Counted from the stretch's first letter, positions 1 to 5,893 are shown. The stretch is 8,124 nucleotides of DNA from Candidatus Roizmanbacteria bacterium RIFCSPLOWO2_01_FULL_44_13 (GCA_001789855.1 MGAT01000002.1:16105-24228); one strand, 5' to 3'. Notes: generated by a model not told the origin, from the sequence alone. A program made the numbers and translations.

Positions 1-893
1 CCGCAGGATTCCCGGGCATATTGACTCATATGTTTTTTATAGGCGCGTTTATATTCTGTTCTCTTAAAATCTTAAACCATAAATCAAAAGCCGACCGCCT
101 ATTGGTATTGAGCTTGTCGATTGCTTGGATGACAATTTTGATTACCAATTTCTTTGGCTTCTCGACGACAACGATCAATATTTTCTTTTATCTCATTCCG
201 GCCCTCATTTATTCTTCGAGCTTTGTCGAGAAGCAAAGAGTCATTAATAAAATAAATCTTTATCAATGGGCGGGAATTTTATCGAGCGCCGGACTTCTCA
301 TTTACATAACGATTTCCATCCTTAATTATTTTTCCGCCGACATCGATTACGGGCGGGGCGTTTATTATTCGAATCCGAAGATCAACGACTATCAAAAAGC
401 CGCTTTTTATTTCGACCGGGCATTGAAAAAACGACAGGAACACGTTTACGAAGATAAGCTTTCCTACGCTTTAGCCTATCTGTCTGGAATAGCCTCATAT
501 CAACAAAACAACGATTTAGCCAATCAATTGATGCAGGGAGCAGAGTTTTATAACGTAAAAAGCCTGCGGTCTTCGCCAAGAAACGTTTTATACTGGAAAA
601 CCCGGGCAAAAAATAAATACCTGTTTTATTTGGTAAAACAAGACAAGAACGAACTCACGCAAGGAGTGGAGACTTTGAACGAAGCCGCGCGCCTTGCCCC
701 GACCGATCCAAAAATTCCTTACAGCCTATCGGTGTTTTATTCGCTTTTGGCAGATTTGGAAACAGAGTCAAAGGCAAAAGTCGAACTACAAAACAAAGCT
801 ATGTCAGCAGCCAAGGAATCGATCGACCTGAAAAGTAACTTTCAAGACGCTTTCTTACTCCAGGATGAATTGATAAAAAAATATAATCTTTAA
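1..893 (+). CDS. O-antigen ligase/polymerase-like membrane protein with TPR-like C-terminal region (5' partial)
   Basis: The reading frame is open at the left edge (first full codon at 3), so the true start lies outside; the internal TTG at 21 and ATG at 30 are not convincing starts. About the first 110 residues contain three hydrophobic segments, with a GFPG motif at the edge and an ITNFFGFS stretch followed by a hydrophobic FFYLIPAL segment. This resembles the last membrane helices of Wzy_C/O-antigen ligase-family proteins. The soluble remainder is helical and TPR-like (a YQKAAFYFDRAL block, an LNEAARLAPTDPKIPYSLS block), as in many ligase proteins with C-terminal TPRs. Members polymerise or transfer lipid-linked glycans at the outer face of the inner membrane, and some relatives glycosylate pilins. 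It ends at a TAA sharing the TTAA tetranucleotide with the stop of the convergent prepilin gene. The family call is from pattern recognition; the substrate is unknown. Confidence 0.68.
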   Translation, partial: AGFPGILTHMFFIGAFIFCSLKILNHKSKADRLLVLSLSIAWMTILITNFFGFSTTTINIFFYLIPALIYSSSFVEKQRVINKINLYQWAGILSSAGLLIYITISILNYFSADIDYGRGVYYSNPKINDYQKAAFYFDRALKKRQEHVYEDKLSYALAYLSGIASYQQNNDLANQLMQGAEFYNVKSLRSSPRNVLYWKTRAKNKYLFYLVKQDKNELTQGVETLNEAARLAPTDPKIPYSLSVFYSLLADLETESKAKVELQNKAMSAAKESIDLKSNFQDAFLLQDELIKKYNL

Positions 894-1369
894 GGCTCGG
901 TATTAGAGCTAGAAATACCCCAGATGCAATTGACACTGTCACCAGCTTGATTTTTGCACTGGTAATTGCACGTAAAGTCTGTCGGGGTCGACTCGTAAGG
1001 CAAGATCTGTTGGTTGTTTTCGAGGCAGGAGTAAAGCTTGTAATAGGTGCCGTCGGCATCGGTTTCATAGCCGTAGGTACTTCCCTGTGGATCAATCGGA
1101 ACTTTTTTCATATATATTTTGCCGGTGTCTTCATCCGCGAGCTCTCCTCCTGCGACATAAATAGTCTGAGGGTAGGCACGGTTATCCTCATAATGGAGTT
1201 CGAGGGCGCGTTGGAGTTGTTCGAGGTCGGCTTTCCGTCTGGCGTCGCGGCCCTTTTTAAGAGAGGTAAAAAAATTACCGGTAATGAAGGAAGCAAGAAT
1301 GCCCAAAATGATAATTACAACAAGAAGCTCTATAAGAGTGAAAGCTTTTCGATTTTTCAGACGTTTCAC
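890..1369 (-). CDS. type IV prepilin-like protein (GspG/PilA-like), Cys-containing
   Basis: This encodes a prepilin of 159 residues. A short basic leader (MKRLKNRKA) is followed by FTLIELLVV and a roughly 20-residue hydrophobic helix. The +5 Glu is present, but residue -1 is Ala rather than the usual Gly. The block GRDARRKADLEQLQRALELHY after the helix is typical of GspG-like pilins and closely matches the gene at 7523-7978. The globular part has four Cys (SC, TCNYQC, NC), which may form disulfides. I chose GTG at 1369 because GTGA overlaps the TGA stop of the upstream prepilin gene, a classic coupled arrangement; TTG at 1378 is an alternative giving three more residues. There is no Shine-Dalgarno sequence. 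It is probably co-transcribed with the upstream prepilin gene and ends tail to tail with the O-antigen ligase-like gene. Major or minor pilin status cannot be decided. Confidence 0.85.
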   Translation of the reverse strand: MKRLKNRKAFTLIELLVVIIILGILASFITGNFFTSLKKGRDARRKADLEQLQRALELHYEDNRAYPQTIYVAGGELADEDTGKIYMKKVPIDPQGSTYGYETDADGTYYKLYSCLENNQQILPYESTPTDFTCNYQCKNQAGDSVNCIWGISSSNTEP

Positions 1370-1875
1370 TTGATGCAATAATAACAGTCGTCAGCCGGGT
1401 CTCCAGTTGGGCAACCGGTGGCCAACGTGCCGCTTATGGCGTACTTTGTATTAGGATTGCTGGCAAACGATTTCGACGTCGGTTTGTAACAGACGGCGAC
1501 GGTCGGCGGGTCATTCGTACCGGTGACATAAATATTTTCCAACTGGCCGCCAGCGAGCTCGACAAAATCCGTTTTTAGTTCGCCCGTTGTCACGATGTCG
1601 GCAATGGCGGTAGTTTCCAAATCCGCGAGCGCTGTGGACGATGGGTCTGTGCAGGTTTGGGCATCCGAACACCAAGGCATATAGTTTTTTATCGCGTAGT
1701 AACGGATCGAGGCGCCCTGGAACTCTCCGGCGGTATTTCGTACTCCGGTATCGGTGCCTTTTTTCAGCTGTTCAAACGGGTCGAGCGCGGCTAAAAGTCC
1801 GACCGCTAGCGCGCCGAGAAGAGCAATGACGATCAACAATTCAATGAGAGTAAAACCCTTTTTGAAATAGTTCAT
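1366..1875 (-). CDS. type IV prepilin-like protein, Cys-rich
   Basis: This encodes a prepilin of 169 residues with a very short leader, MNYFKKG, cut before FTLIELLIVIALLGALAVG. Gly at -1 and Glu at +5 are both canonical for prepilin peptidase. The first 20-odd mature residues form the membrane/assembly helix. The rest is a globular, Thr/Ala-rich domain with six Cys: WC and TC near residues 68-75, VCY in the middle, and a terminal cluster GC...DDCYYCIK. The ATG at 1875 is supported by a promoter with TTGACA and TATATT whose -10 box ends 8 nt before the ATG, predicting a leaderless mRNA. The next gene starts at GTG overlapping its TGA. These two pilin genes are separated from the main pilus cluster by the ribosomal-protein block. 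Filament role unknown. Confidence 0.87.
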   Translation of the reverse strand: MNYFKKGFTLIELLIVIALLGALAVGLLAALDPFEQLKKGTDTGVRNTAGEFQGASIRYYAIKNYMPWCSDAQTCTDPSSTALADLETTAIADIVTTGELKTDFVELAGGQLENIYVTGTNDPPTVAVCYKPTSKSFASNPNTKYAISGTLATGCPTGDPADDCYYCIK

Positions 1876-1883
1876 ATAAATTA

Positions 1884-1913
1884 AATATAGATGATAGGCT
1901 TTATCGTTGTCAA
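1884..1913 (-). promoter_or_regulatory. sigma70-type promoter of the prepilin pair, predicted leaderless
   Basis: On the minus strand there is a perfect -35 TTGACA (1913-1908), an 18-nt spacer and a -10 TATATT (1889-1884). The -10 ends 8 nt before the ATG at 1875, so the expected transcript start is at or one base before the start codon. No Shine-Dalgarno sequence fits in the remaining space. Its -35 box is 40 bp from that of the divergent rpmF promoter. Confidence 0.75.
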
Positions 1914-1953
1914 GGGGATTAAACAGCGACTTTTTTAGTATCAGTATTTTCGA

Positions 1954-1982
1954 TTGTTAAGCGAATTTTCCTGTGATATAAT
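1954..1982 (+). promoter_or_regulatory. extended -10 promoter of rpmF-nusB-rnc, predicted leaderless
   Basis: The elements are -35 TTGTTA (1954-1959), a 17-nt spacer and TATAAT (1977-1982) preceded by TG at 1974-1975, forming a perfect extended -10. The ATG of rpmF is at 1990, after a 7-nt discriminator, so transcription should begin at the A of ATG. A longer in-frame start (TTG at 1954) would lie in the -35 box and is rejected. Confidence 0.8.
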
Positions 1983-1989
1983 TTTCGAC

Positions 1990-2139
1990 ATGGCGCCACT
2001 ACCAAAAAGAAAACATTCGACAAGGCGAAGCGGAAAAAGAAAAAGCGCAAAAGCAAAAAGCTTGCCCAATTTGGTCAAATGTGAAAATTGCGGCAAGACA
2101 AAACTTGCCCACAGGATTTGTAAATATTGCGGAAAATAA
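1990..2139 (+). CDS. rpmF: 50S ribosomal protein L32 (bL32)
   Basis: This encodes a 49-residue protein. It opens with MAPLPKRKHSTRRSGKRKS, matching the basic N-terminus of L32, and has two CxxC pairs (CENC near 32-35, CKYC near 45-48) that bind zinc in the Cys4 form of L32. It is slightly shorter than typical L32 (about 55-60 residues), in line with other compact proteins here. L32 sits near the peptidyl-transferase region of the large subunit. The start at 1990 follows from family alignment and from the promoter directly upstream. It is followed after 9 nt by nusB in the same operon. In many bacteria rpmF precedes plsX and fab genes before rnc; these are absent here, as expected if the organism lacks fatty-acid synthesis. 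Confidence 0.95.
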   Translation: MAPLPKRKHSTRRSGKRKSAKAKSLPNLVKCENCGKTKLAHRICKYCGK

Positions 2140-2148
2140 ACTACAGAT

Positions 2149-2499
2149 ATGGACCCCCGCCACAAAGAGCGTTTAGAGACAATCCAAGAACTCTACAGCA
2201 TCAGTTTTACCAGACAAAAGAACCTAAGAGAAAAAACTAAAAAAATTATCGGGAAATCAGGTTATTTAAATAAAATAATCCAAAAATTCGCTCCGAAGTT
2301 TCCAGTCGACAAGATCGCCAAAGTCGATTTGGCGATCTTGAATCTGGCGGCCTACGAGCTAATAGTGGAAAAAAAAGAGCCGCCAAAAGTAATCATCAAC
2401 GAAGCGGTGGAGTTGGCCCGAGAGCTCGGCAGCAATAAAAGTTATTCATTCGTGAACGCCGTCTTGGGAAAAATCTATGAATCCATATCAGAATCTTGA
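2149..2499 (+). CDS. nusB: transcription antitermination factor NusB
   Basis: This encodes 116 residues, somewhat short for NusB (commonly 130-150). The N-terminus (RHKERLETIQELYSISF) matches the first helix. The strongest signature is in the second half: VDKIAKVDLAILNLAAYEL, then PPKVIINEAVELARELG, then SYSFVNAVLGKI, all conserved NusB blocks. NusB with S10 (NusE) binds boxA RNA and promotes rRNA antitermination and ribosome assembly. The ATG at 2149 lies 9 nt after the rpmF stop with no clear Shine-Dalgarno sequence. Its 3' end overlaps rnc by 23 nt, so the two are likely translationally coupled. The stop is TGA, evidence that this genome uses TGA as termination. Confidence 0.93.
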   Translation: MDPRHKERLETIQELYSISFTRQKNLREKTKKIIGKSGYLNKIIQKFAPKFPVDKIAKVDLAILNLAAYELIVEKKEPPKVIINEAVELARELGSNKSYSFVNAVLGKIYESISES

Positions 2500-3172
2500 A
2501 AAAAAGATCGGGGTCAATTTTAAGAGCAAGAATTTGCTCACGAACGTTTTTATCCATCGGTCATATTTAAACGAGCACAAAAAGTTTCCCCTCCCCTCAA
2601 ACGAACGCCTGGAGTTTCTAGGCGACAGCGTCCTGTCTTTGATAACTTCGGTCTACCTATTTAAAAATTACAGCAGCCTCAAGGAAGGCGACTATACGGA
2701 AATAAAATCGGCCATGGTCAAGACAGAAAGCTTGCACGAGGCGGCCAAAAATTTGGGCCTGAGTCAATATTTACTTTTATCGCGGGGCGAAGAAAATGGG
2801 CGCGGCCGCCAAAATAAAAACATTCTCGCCGATTGTCTTGAGGCTCTCATCGGGGCGATATTTTTGGACCATAGCTTTGAAGCTAGTTATAAATTTGTCT
2901 CTAAATTCTTATTCGAAAAAAAGCTAGATTTTATTGTCAAAAACGAACTTTATGCCTCGGCTAAAAGCCAACTCCAGGAAATTATCCAGGGAAAATATAA
3001 AACGACTCCTCTTTACCGCGTCATCGAAGAAAAAGGCCCGGAACACAAAAGAATTTTCAAGATCGCCGTTTATTTTAAGAACAAACGTTTGGGCACCGGG
3101 GTGGCCGGGAGCAAAAAAGAAGCCGAAGAAAAAGCGGCTCAAAATGCTTTTGATAATATAAAGGGCTTGTGA
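2477..3172 (+). CDS. rnc: ribonuclease III
   Basis: This encodes a 231-residue, full-length double-strand-specific endoribonuclease that processes rRNA precursors and structured mRNAs. The catalytic domain (about 1-150) carries the signature NERLEFLGDSVL at 42-53, with acidic metal ligands E43, E46 and D50, plus E70 in the EGD motif and D119/E122 in the ADCLEALIGA motif; all the expected catalytic acids are present. The dsRNA-binding domain covers roughly 157-230 (SAKSQLQEIIQ, then GTGVAGSKKEAEEKAAQNAF). The ATG at 2477 gives the normal family N-terminus (LEKKIG...LLTNVFIHRSYLNE) and lies inside the last 23 nt of nusB. A weak GGGA upstream may act as ribosome site. Its final codons and TGA stop overlap a predicted promoter for the rpsP leader. 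Confidence 0.96.
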   Translation: MNPYQNLEKKIGVNFKSKNLLTNVFIHRSYLNEHKKFPLPSNERLEFLGDSVLSLITSVYLFKNYSSLKEGDYTEIKSAMVKTESLHEAAKNLGLSQYLLLSRGEENGRGRQNKNILADCLEALIGAIFLDHSFEASYKFVSKFLFEKKLDFIVKNELYASAKSQLQEIIQGKYKTTPLYRVIEEKGPEHKRIFKIAVYFKNKRLGTGVAGSKKEAEEKAAQNAFDNIKGL

Positions 3173-3178
3173 TATATT
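3150..3178 (+). promoter_or_regulatory. predicted promoter for the rpsP leader, overlapping the rnc stop codon
   Basis: The elements are -35 TTGATA (3150-3155), a 17-nt spacer and -10 TATATT (3173-3178) with an extended TG at 3170-3171. That TG is part of the rnc TGA stop. Transcription would start near 3185 and give a leader of about 105 nt before the rpsP ATG. Spacing and both boxes are good, but the region is AT-rich, so chance cannot be excluded. Confidence 0.55.
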
Positions 3179-3184
3179 AAAGAC

Positions 3185-3289
3185 TCAAAAGCTCGATACC
3201 GTATTTTTCGGGAACCGCTGCGCTTGCAAACGAACGTTCCCTCAAAATAGATATCTGCGCTTTTTTATAAATATATCAAGACAATAATC
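3185..3289 (+). promoter_or_regulatory. rnc-rpsP intergenic region: candidate structured 5' leader or small RNA
   Basis: No ORF is apparent. The stretch has an inverted repeat GGGAAC (3210-3215) / GTTCCC (3236-3241) with a 20-nt loop, partly extended by flanking T and A runs, and a direct repeat CTGCGCTT at 3218-3225 and 3255-3262, the second followed by a T run (3261-3266). A strong promoter lies just upstream. It could be an rpsP leader that responds to ribosomal protein levels, a small RNA ending at the T run, or an unstructured spacer. I match it to no known riboswitch. Confidence 0.35.
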
Positions 3290-3523
3290 ATGGCAGTTAC
3301 TTTACGTTTATACAGGACGGGAAAGAAGGGGTACGCGACTTACAAGATCGTCGCGGTTAACCGTCGCTACAAATCAAACGGCAAATATATTGAATCGGTT
3401 GGAACTTACAATCCACACGCCGAAGAGGACGATGTAAAAATAAAAAAGGAAAGATTGGATTATTGGCTGACACGGGGTGCGATAGTCTCCGAAGGATTGA
3501 GAAAACTTCTTAAAAAGGGTTAG
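3290..3523 (+). CDS. rpsP: 30S ribosomal protein S16 (bS16)
   Basis: This encodes 77 residues, close to the usual 75-90. The N-terminus MAVTLRLYRTGKKGYATYKIV matches the conserved S16 start, followed by the family blocks YIESVGTYNP and RLDYWLTRGAIVSEGLRKLLKK. S16 binds 16S rRNA and is needed for small-subunit assembly. ATG at 3290 is the family-standard start; no Shine-Dalgarno sequence is visible. It may be read from its own promoter at 3150-3178 or through from rnc. Its last 14 nt, including the TAG stop, overlap the 3' end of the convergent pilO-like gene, so no dedicated terminator fits between them. Confidence 0.96.
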   Translation: MAVTLRLYRTGKKGYATYKIVAVNRRYKSNGKYIESVGTYNPHAEEDDVKIKKERLDYWLTRGAIVSEGLRKLLKKG

Positions 3524-4190
3524 ATTTTTTTGGATATGCGAAGTCCGGTGCTCCTTCCTCTTCTTCTTTGAAAGAGACACCCACCTTTGGAATCAGAGCG
3601 GCAATTTCTGAAATCGTATCGGCGTTGATCTGTAGATCTTGCGCCAAATCCTGAACTATTTTTTTGTTATAAAAGGTTAGATTGATTTTTATTGCCGTGT
3701 CGAGTTGTGGATTTAGTTCAATTTTGTCCGAAGTGATAAGCCTGCCCCCTCCGTAGTTATAATTTTCCAAAAAGCTTAGGAATGAATTGGTATCTCCTAT
3801 TCCCGTAATCGATAGTTTAAATCGGTCTTTTAATTTAGTGTTTACACCCACCGTATAAGAAATAACGACAAACCCGGTTTTCTGAGAAAGAAGTTCGAGC
3901 GACTGGATAATAGAAAAATAATCTTCGGCATCAGGGATGAGGCCGTTTAATAGTTTAATGTATTGGTCAAGCTCGGAAGAGCCCGGCGCGACCGAGTTTA
4001 AGAGGTCAAACTTGGTTTGCAATTCTTTAACCTCGAGCACCAGAACCTTATTTTCCTTGTCGGTCTGTTTTACCCTGTCTAAGCCAATTTTGACTACTAA
4101 GACAATAAGAATTAACAACAAAACTACCGCGGCAACATAAACAACATTCTGTTTTATCAGGCGATAAGCGTATGGCTTAATTTTGAACAT
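3510..4190 (-). CDS. pilO: PilO-like type IV pilus assembly protein
   Basis: This encodes 226 residues from the ATG at 4190: a short basic cytoplasmic N-terminus (MFKIKPYAYRLIKQ), one membrane helix (about 16-36), a coiled-coil stretch (about 38-65) and a periplasmic domain of about 120 residues, ending in an acidic and proline-containing tail. This is the architecture of PilO, which pairs with PilN in the inner-membrane alignment complex. The assignment rests on this architecture and on the position after PilM- and PilN-like genes, since PilO sequence is poorly conserved. The start is fixed by GGGAGG 7 nt upstream; a longer version from TTG at 4208 is rejected because the Shine-Dalgarno sequence would lie inside the gene. 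It overlaps the PilN-like gene by 14 nt and rpsP, tail to tail, by 14 nt. Confidence 0.75.
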   Translation of the reverse strand: MFKIKPYAYRLIKQNVVYVAAVVLLLILIVLVVKIGLDRVKQTDKENKVLVLEVKELQTKFDLLNSVAPGSSELDQYIKLLNGLIPDAEDYFSIIQSLELLSQKTGFVVISYTVGVNTKLKDRFKLSITGIGDTNSFLSFLENYNYGGGRLITSDKIELNPQLDTAIKINLTFYNKKIVQDLAQDLQINADTISEIAALIPKVGVSFKEEEEGAPDFAYPKKSNPF

Positions 4191-4752
4191 TTTTGAACCT
4201 CCCGTCAAAACTTATTTCGTAATTTTCCACCGTTTCTTCCTGTGCTCCGATGACGGAAAAATTTTTTAGGGTGATGGCTTCAAAGTTTTTTAAAAAAATT
4301 TCCGACTCGATAAACTTAAAAAAACTATTTAATTCTGAAAAACTGGTAAAAGCAATCGTGAACGAGGCCTCGCGACTTTTATTGATGGCAAAGGATTTGA
4401 TAGTTGAAGATTCAGAACTTTCTTTCAAAGCGTTGGCCAAAAGCGTATAGTAAGGCAGGCTGGCGGCGTCGTCTTTTAAAAACGTCTCCAAGTCGCCGTA
4501 TTTTTTTTGCAAATAAAAAAGCTTGGCTTCATCCCCTTTTTTGTCTTTAAGAGCAACGAGCAACGATTCCTTTTTAGTTCTTAAACCATTGTTTTTGTCA
4601 TATTTATTTTTTAAAACGACAAAAAAGGTCAAAAATATGACTAAGAAAAAGGCCAATACCATAAACAGCGAGATTCTCAACCAGGCAAAATATTGCTCGT
4701 ATTTTTGATAATCTTCCCGACTGACCGCTAAATTTATTTTTGACCTTCTCAT
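4177..4752 (-). CDS. pilN: PilN-like type IV pilus assembly protein
   Basis: This encodes 191 residues: a short cytoplasmic N-terminus with KINLAV at 5-10, one membrane helix (about 27-47), a basic/coiled segment (about 48-85) and a periplasmic alpha/beta domain. PilN is a bitopic protein whose N-terminal INL-type motif inserts into PilM and whose periplasmic part pairs with PilO. Here the usual INLLP motif seems reduced to INL. The identification depends on length, topology and its place between PilM- and PilO-like genes. It starts 24 nt after the pilM stop; no strong Shine-Dalgarno sequence precedes the ATG at 4752, so it is probably translated by reinitiation or coupling. Its end overlaps the pilO-like start by 14 nt. 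Confidence 0.75.
   Translation of the reverse strand: MRRSKINLAVSREDYQKYEQYFAWLRISLFMVLAFFLVIFLTFFVVLKNKYDKNNGLRTKKESLLVALKDKKGDEAKLFYLQKKYGDLETFLKDDAASLPYYTLLANALKESSESSTIKSFAINKSREASFTIAFTSFSELNSFFKFIESEIFLKNFEAITLKNFSVIGAQEETVENYEISFDGRFKNVQN
4197..4203 (-). promoter_or_regulatory. strong Shine-Dalgarno site of the pilO-like gene
   Basis: The minus strand reads GGGAGGT, 7 nt before the ATG at 4190. It lies inside the end of the PilN-like coding region and decides the pilO-like start against TTG at 4208. It is the only strong Shine-Dalgarno sequence I find in the window, and it shows that the organism retains anti-SD-based initiation for internal operon genes. Confidence 0.85.
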
Positions 4753-4776
4753 AGTTCGACTTTGCTCACTAAATTA

Positions 4777-5790
4777 CTACCTAAAGTTGCCTCCAAGCGA
4801 CGGAACATAGATAGACATTTCGTGCTGAAAAGATTGAACGAGTGGAGTCTTTGAGGAAAATGAATAAGGGTTTAGTTCAAACGCCTTGACTCCCAATTGG
4901 TCGGATAACATTTGGGGAAGCGCAGGAAACATAAATACGTTGTTGAAAAGATAGAGCGCGGAAATTTTTTTATTGGCAATGAATCTTTTTATTTCTGTCA
5001 CGAATTCGGCAAGGAGCGGCCGGGTAATGGTGTCAACGGGAATGCTGGATTTATTTTTTGGATCATAGGTAAGTAGGGTTTCTTCGGCCCTTTTTTTGTC
5101 GAGCTCAGAGTTTATCTGGATTTCCTTCAAGAATAATTGGTAGCCGACGGAAAAGGCATGGCTCTCTTTTATATTATAAGTTTTTGGTTCAAAGTAACTG
5201 ATGTTGGTTGAGTTGAGCCCGAAGTTCAGGGCAACAATCCCGTCCTCTTTTTGGGGATTAAAAATTGGACTAAATAGAGTTATCAAACGCGAAGAGGCGG
5301 ATAGTTCGCTTTCGATTATTTCCGGGACCAATCCGGCGGCCTCGACCGAATTTTGGACTTTTTCGATCAGTCGTTTTGGCGCCGCCACGATCAAAATAAG
5401 AATTTTTTTCTCCGCCGGAAGTTCGGCTATGATCTCGAGGTCGATGTTGGTTTCCTCAACGGGCATCGGGATAAATTGGTCGGCTTGGTATTTGATCGCC
5501 GATATCAACTCCTTTTCGTTCAAGGCGGGCATGGTCAGGATTTGGCTATAGGTAAAACTGCCGGGTATAACAATATTGACATTTTTCTTGGTAAGCTTTA
5601 GGGATTGATAAAGGGTTGTTATTGCCTGGGTCTGCTTTTCCAGGCTCTTTTCCGCCTCGGTTGAAAAAAAATTTTCCTCGGTGGCGATCTTGCCGAGGTG
5701 GTTGACTTCGATCAAGTTCCCCTTTTTGGCCGCGTCGGCGATTTTGGTATATTTTTCTCCGATATCGAGACAAAAAAAATTATCTGCCAT
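4777..5790 (-). CDS. pilM: PilM-like actin-fold pilus assembly protein with degenerate nucleotide site
   Basis: This encodes 337 residues, near the usual 340-360 for PilM. PilM is a cytoplasmic FtsA/actin-like protein that docks PilN at the inner membrane. Visible blocks are the phosphate-1-like LDIGEKYTKIA (8-18), the PilM signature MPALNEKELISAIKYQADQFIPMP (87-110), the phosphate-2-like region ALNFGLNSTNIS (187-198) and the C-terminal segment LYLFNNVFMFPALPQML (279-295). The phosphate-2 Asp is replaced by Asn, and the Gly-rich adenosine-binding loop (usually SGGGA) is FNNVF, so ATP binding may be lost. ATG at 5790 is supported by an extended -10 box ending 6 nt upstream, predicting a leaderless mRNA. 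It heads a pilM-pilN-pilO unit downstream of the minor pilins. Confidence 0.85.
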   Translation of the reverse strand: MADNFFCLDIGEKYTKIADAAKKGNLIEVNHLGKIATEENFFSTEAEKSLEKQTQAITTLYQSLKLTKKNVNIVIPGSFTYSQILTMPALNEKELISAIKYQADQFIPMPVEETNIDLEIIAELPAEKKILILIVAAPKRLIEKVQNSVEAAGLVPEIIESELSASSRLITLFSPIFNPQKEDGIVALNFGLNSTNISYFEPKTYNIKESHAFSVGYQLFLKEIQINSELDKKRAEETLLTYDPKNKSSIPVDTITRPLLAEFVTEIKRFIANKKISALYLFNNVFMFPALPQMLSDQLGVKAFELNPYSFSSKTPLVQSFQHEMSIYVPSLGGNFR

Positions 5791-5796
5791 AATTTA

Positions 5797-5805
5797 AATA
5801 TAACA
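5797..5805 (-). promoter_or_regulatory. extended -10 promoter of pilM, predicted leaderless
   Basis: The minus strand reads TGTTATATT: a TG one base before TATATT (5802-5797). The -10 ends 6 nt before the ATG at 5790, so the transcript should start at about the A of ATG. No good -35 is seen at 16-18 nt spacing; the extended TG could compensate. The upstream side runs straight into the heptamer repeats. Confidence 0.6.
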
Positions 5806-5808
5806 CAA

Positions 5809-5843
5809 TTAGATCATGGATTTTAGATTTTAGATGTTAGATG
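5809..5843 (+). repeat. heptamer array, five TTAGATN-type units
   Basis: Units start at exact 7-nt steps at 5809, 5816, 5823, 5830 and 5837: TTAGATC, ATGGATT (degenerate), TTAGATT, TTAGATG, TTAGATG. A second array of opposite orientation lies 15 nt to the right. Together they can pair as an imperfect hairpin (5825-5843 with 5872-5890, 15 of 19 positions matching). The array lies just upstream of the pilM promoter. Function unknown. Confidence 0.8.
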
Positions 5844-5858
5844 AATTCAGATTATTTT

Positions 5859-5893
5859 GTCTAGGATCTAAGATCTATCATCTAGTATCTATT
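5859..5893 (-). repeat. heptamer array in opposite orientation, five units
   Basis: On the plus strand the units are GTCTAGG, ATCTAAG, ATCTATC, ATCTAGT and ATCTATT at exact 7-nt steps from 5859. On the minus strand these are TAGATNN units, the same core as the array at 5809-5843, so the pair is an inverted repeat of arrays around a 15-nt centre. Its right edge overlaps the TAA stop of the gspJ-like gene (5892-5894). Confidence 0.8.

Noticed and set aside
871..888. TTGATA and TATAAT near the end of the O-antigen ligase-like gene
   Set aside because: The spacing between the boxes is far too short and no plus-strand gene follows.
1337..1370. Inverted repeat AGTGAAA/TTTCACT around the leader of the 890-1369 prepilin
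   Set aside because: It lies at the same place as the other leader repeats, but it is only 7 nt long, unrelated in sequence and easily due to chance.
947..1381. 144-residue plus-strand ORF opposite the prepilin gene
   Set aside because: It is antisense to a clear FTLIE prepilin gene, has no family features and follows from the codon use of the real gene.
1954..1989. Longer L32 reading frame starting at TTG 1954
   Set aside because: The extra residues do not belong to the L32 family, and the segment is the rpmF promoter.
3500..3535. Possible bidirectional terminator between rpsP and the pilO-like gene (A run, short loop, T run)
   Set aside because: The stem would be A-T only with no GC core, so it is too weak to call.
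4191..4208. Longer pilO-like start at TTG 4208
   Set aside because: The GGGAGG ribosome-binding site would lie inside the coding region, and it is ideally spaced for the ATG at 4190.
5201..5773. Overlapping ORFs on both strands inside pilM
   Set aside because: They are frame shadows of a well-supported PilM-like gene with no recognisable motifs.
5809..5893. Heptamer arrays as a CRISPR array
   Set aside because: The units are 7 nt, contiguous and without spacers, and no cas genes are present.
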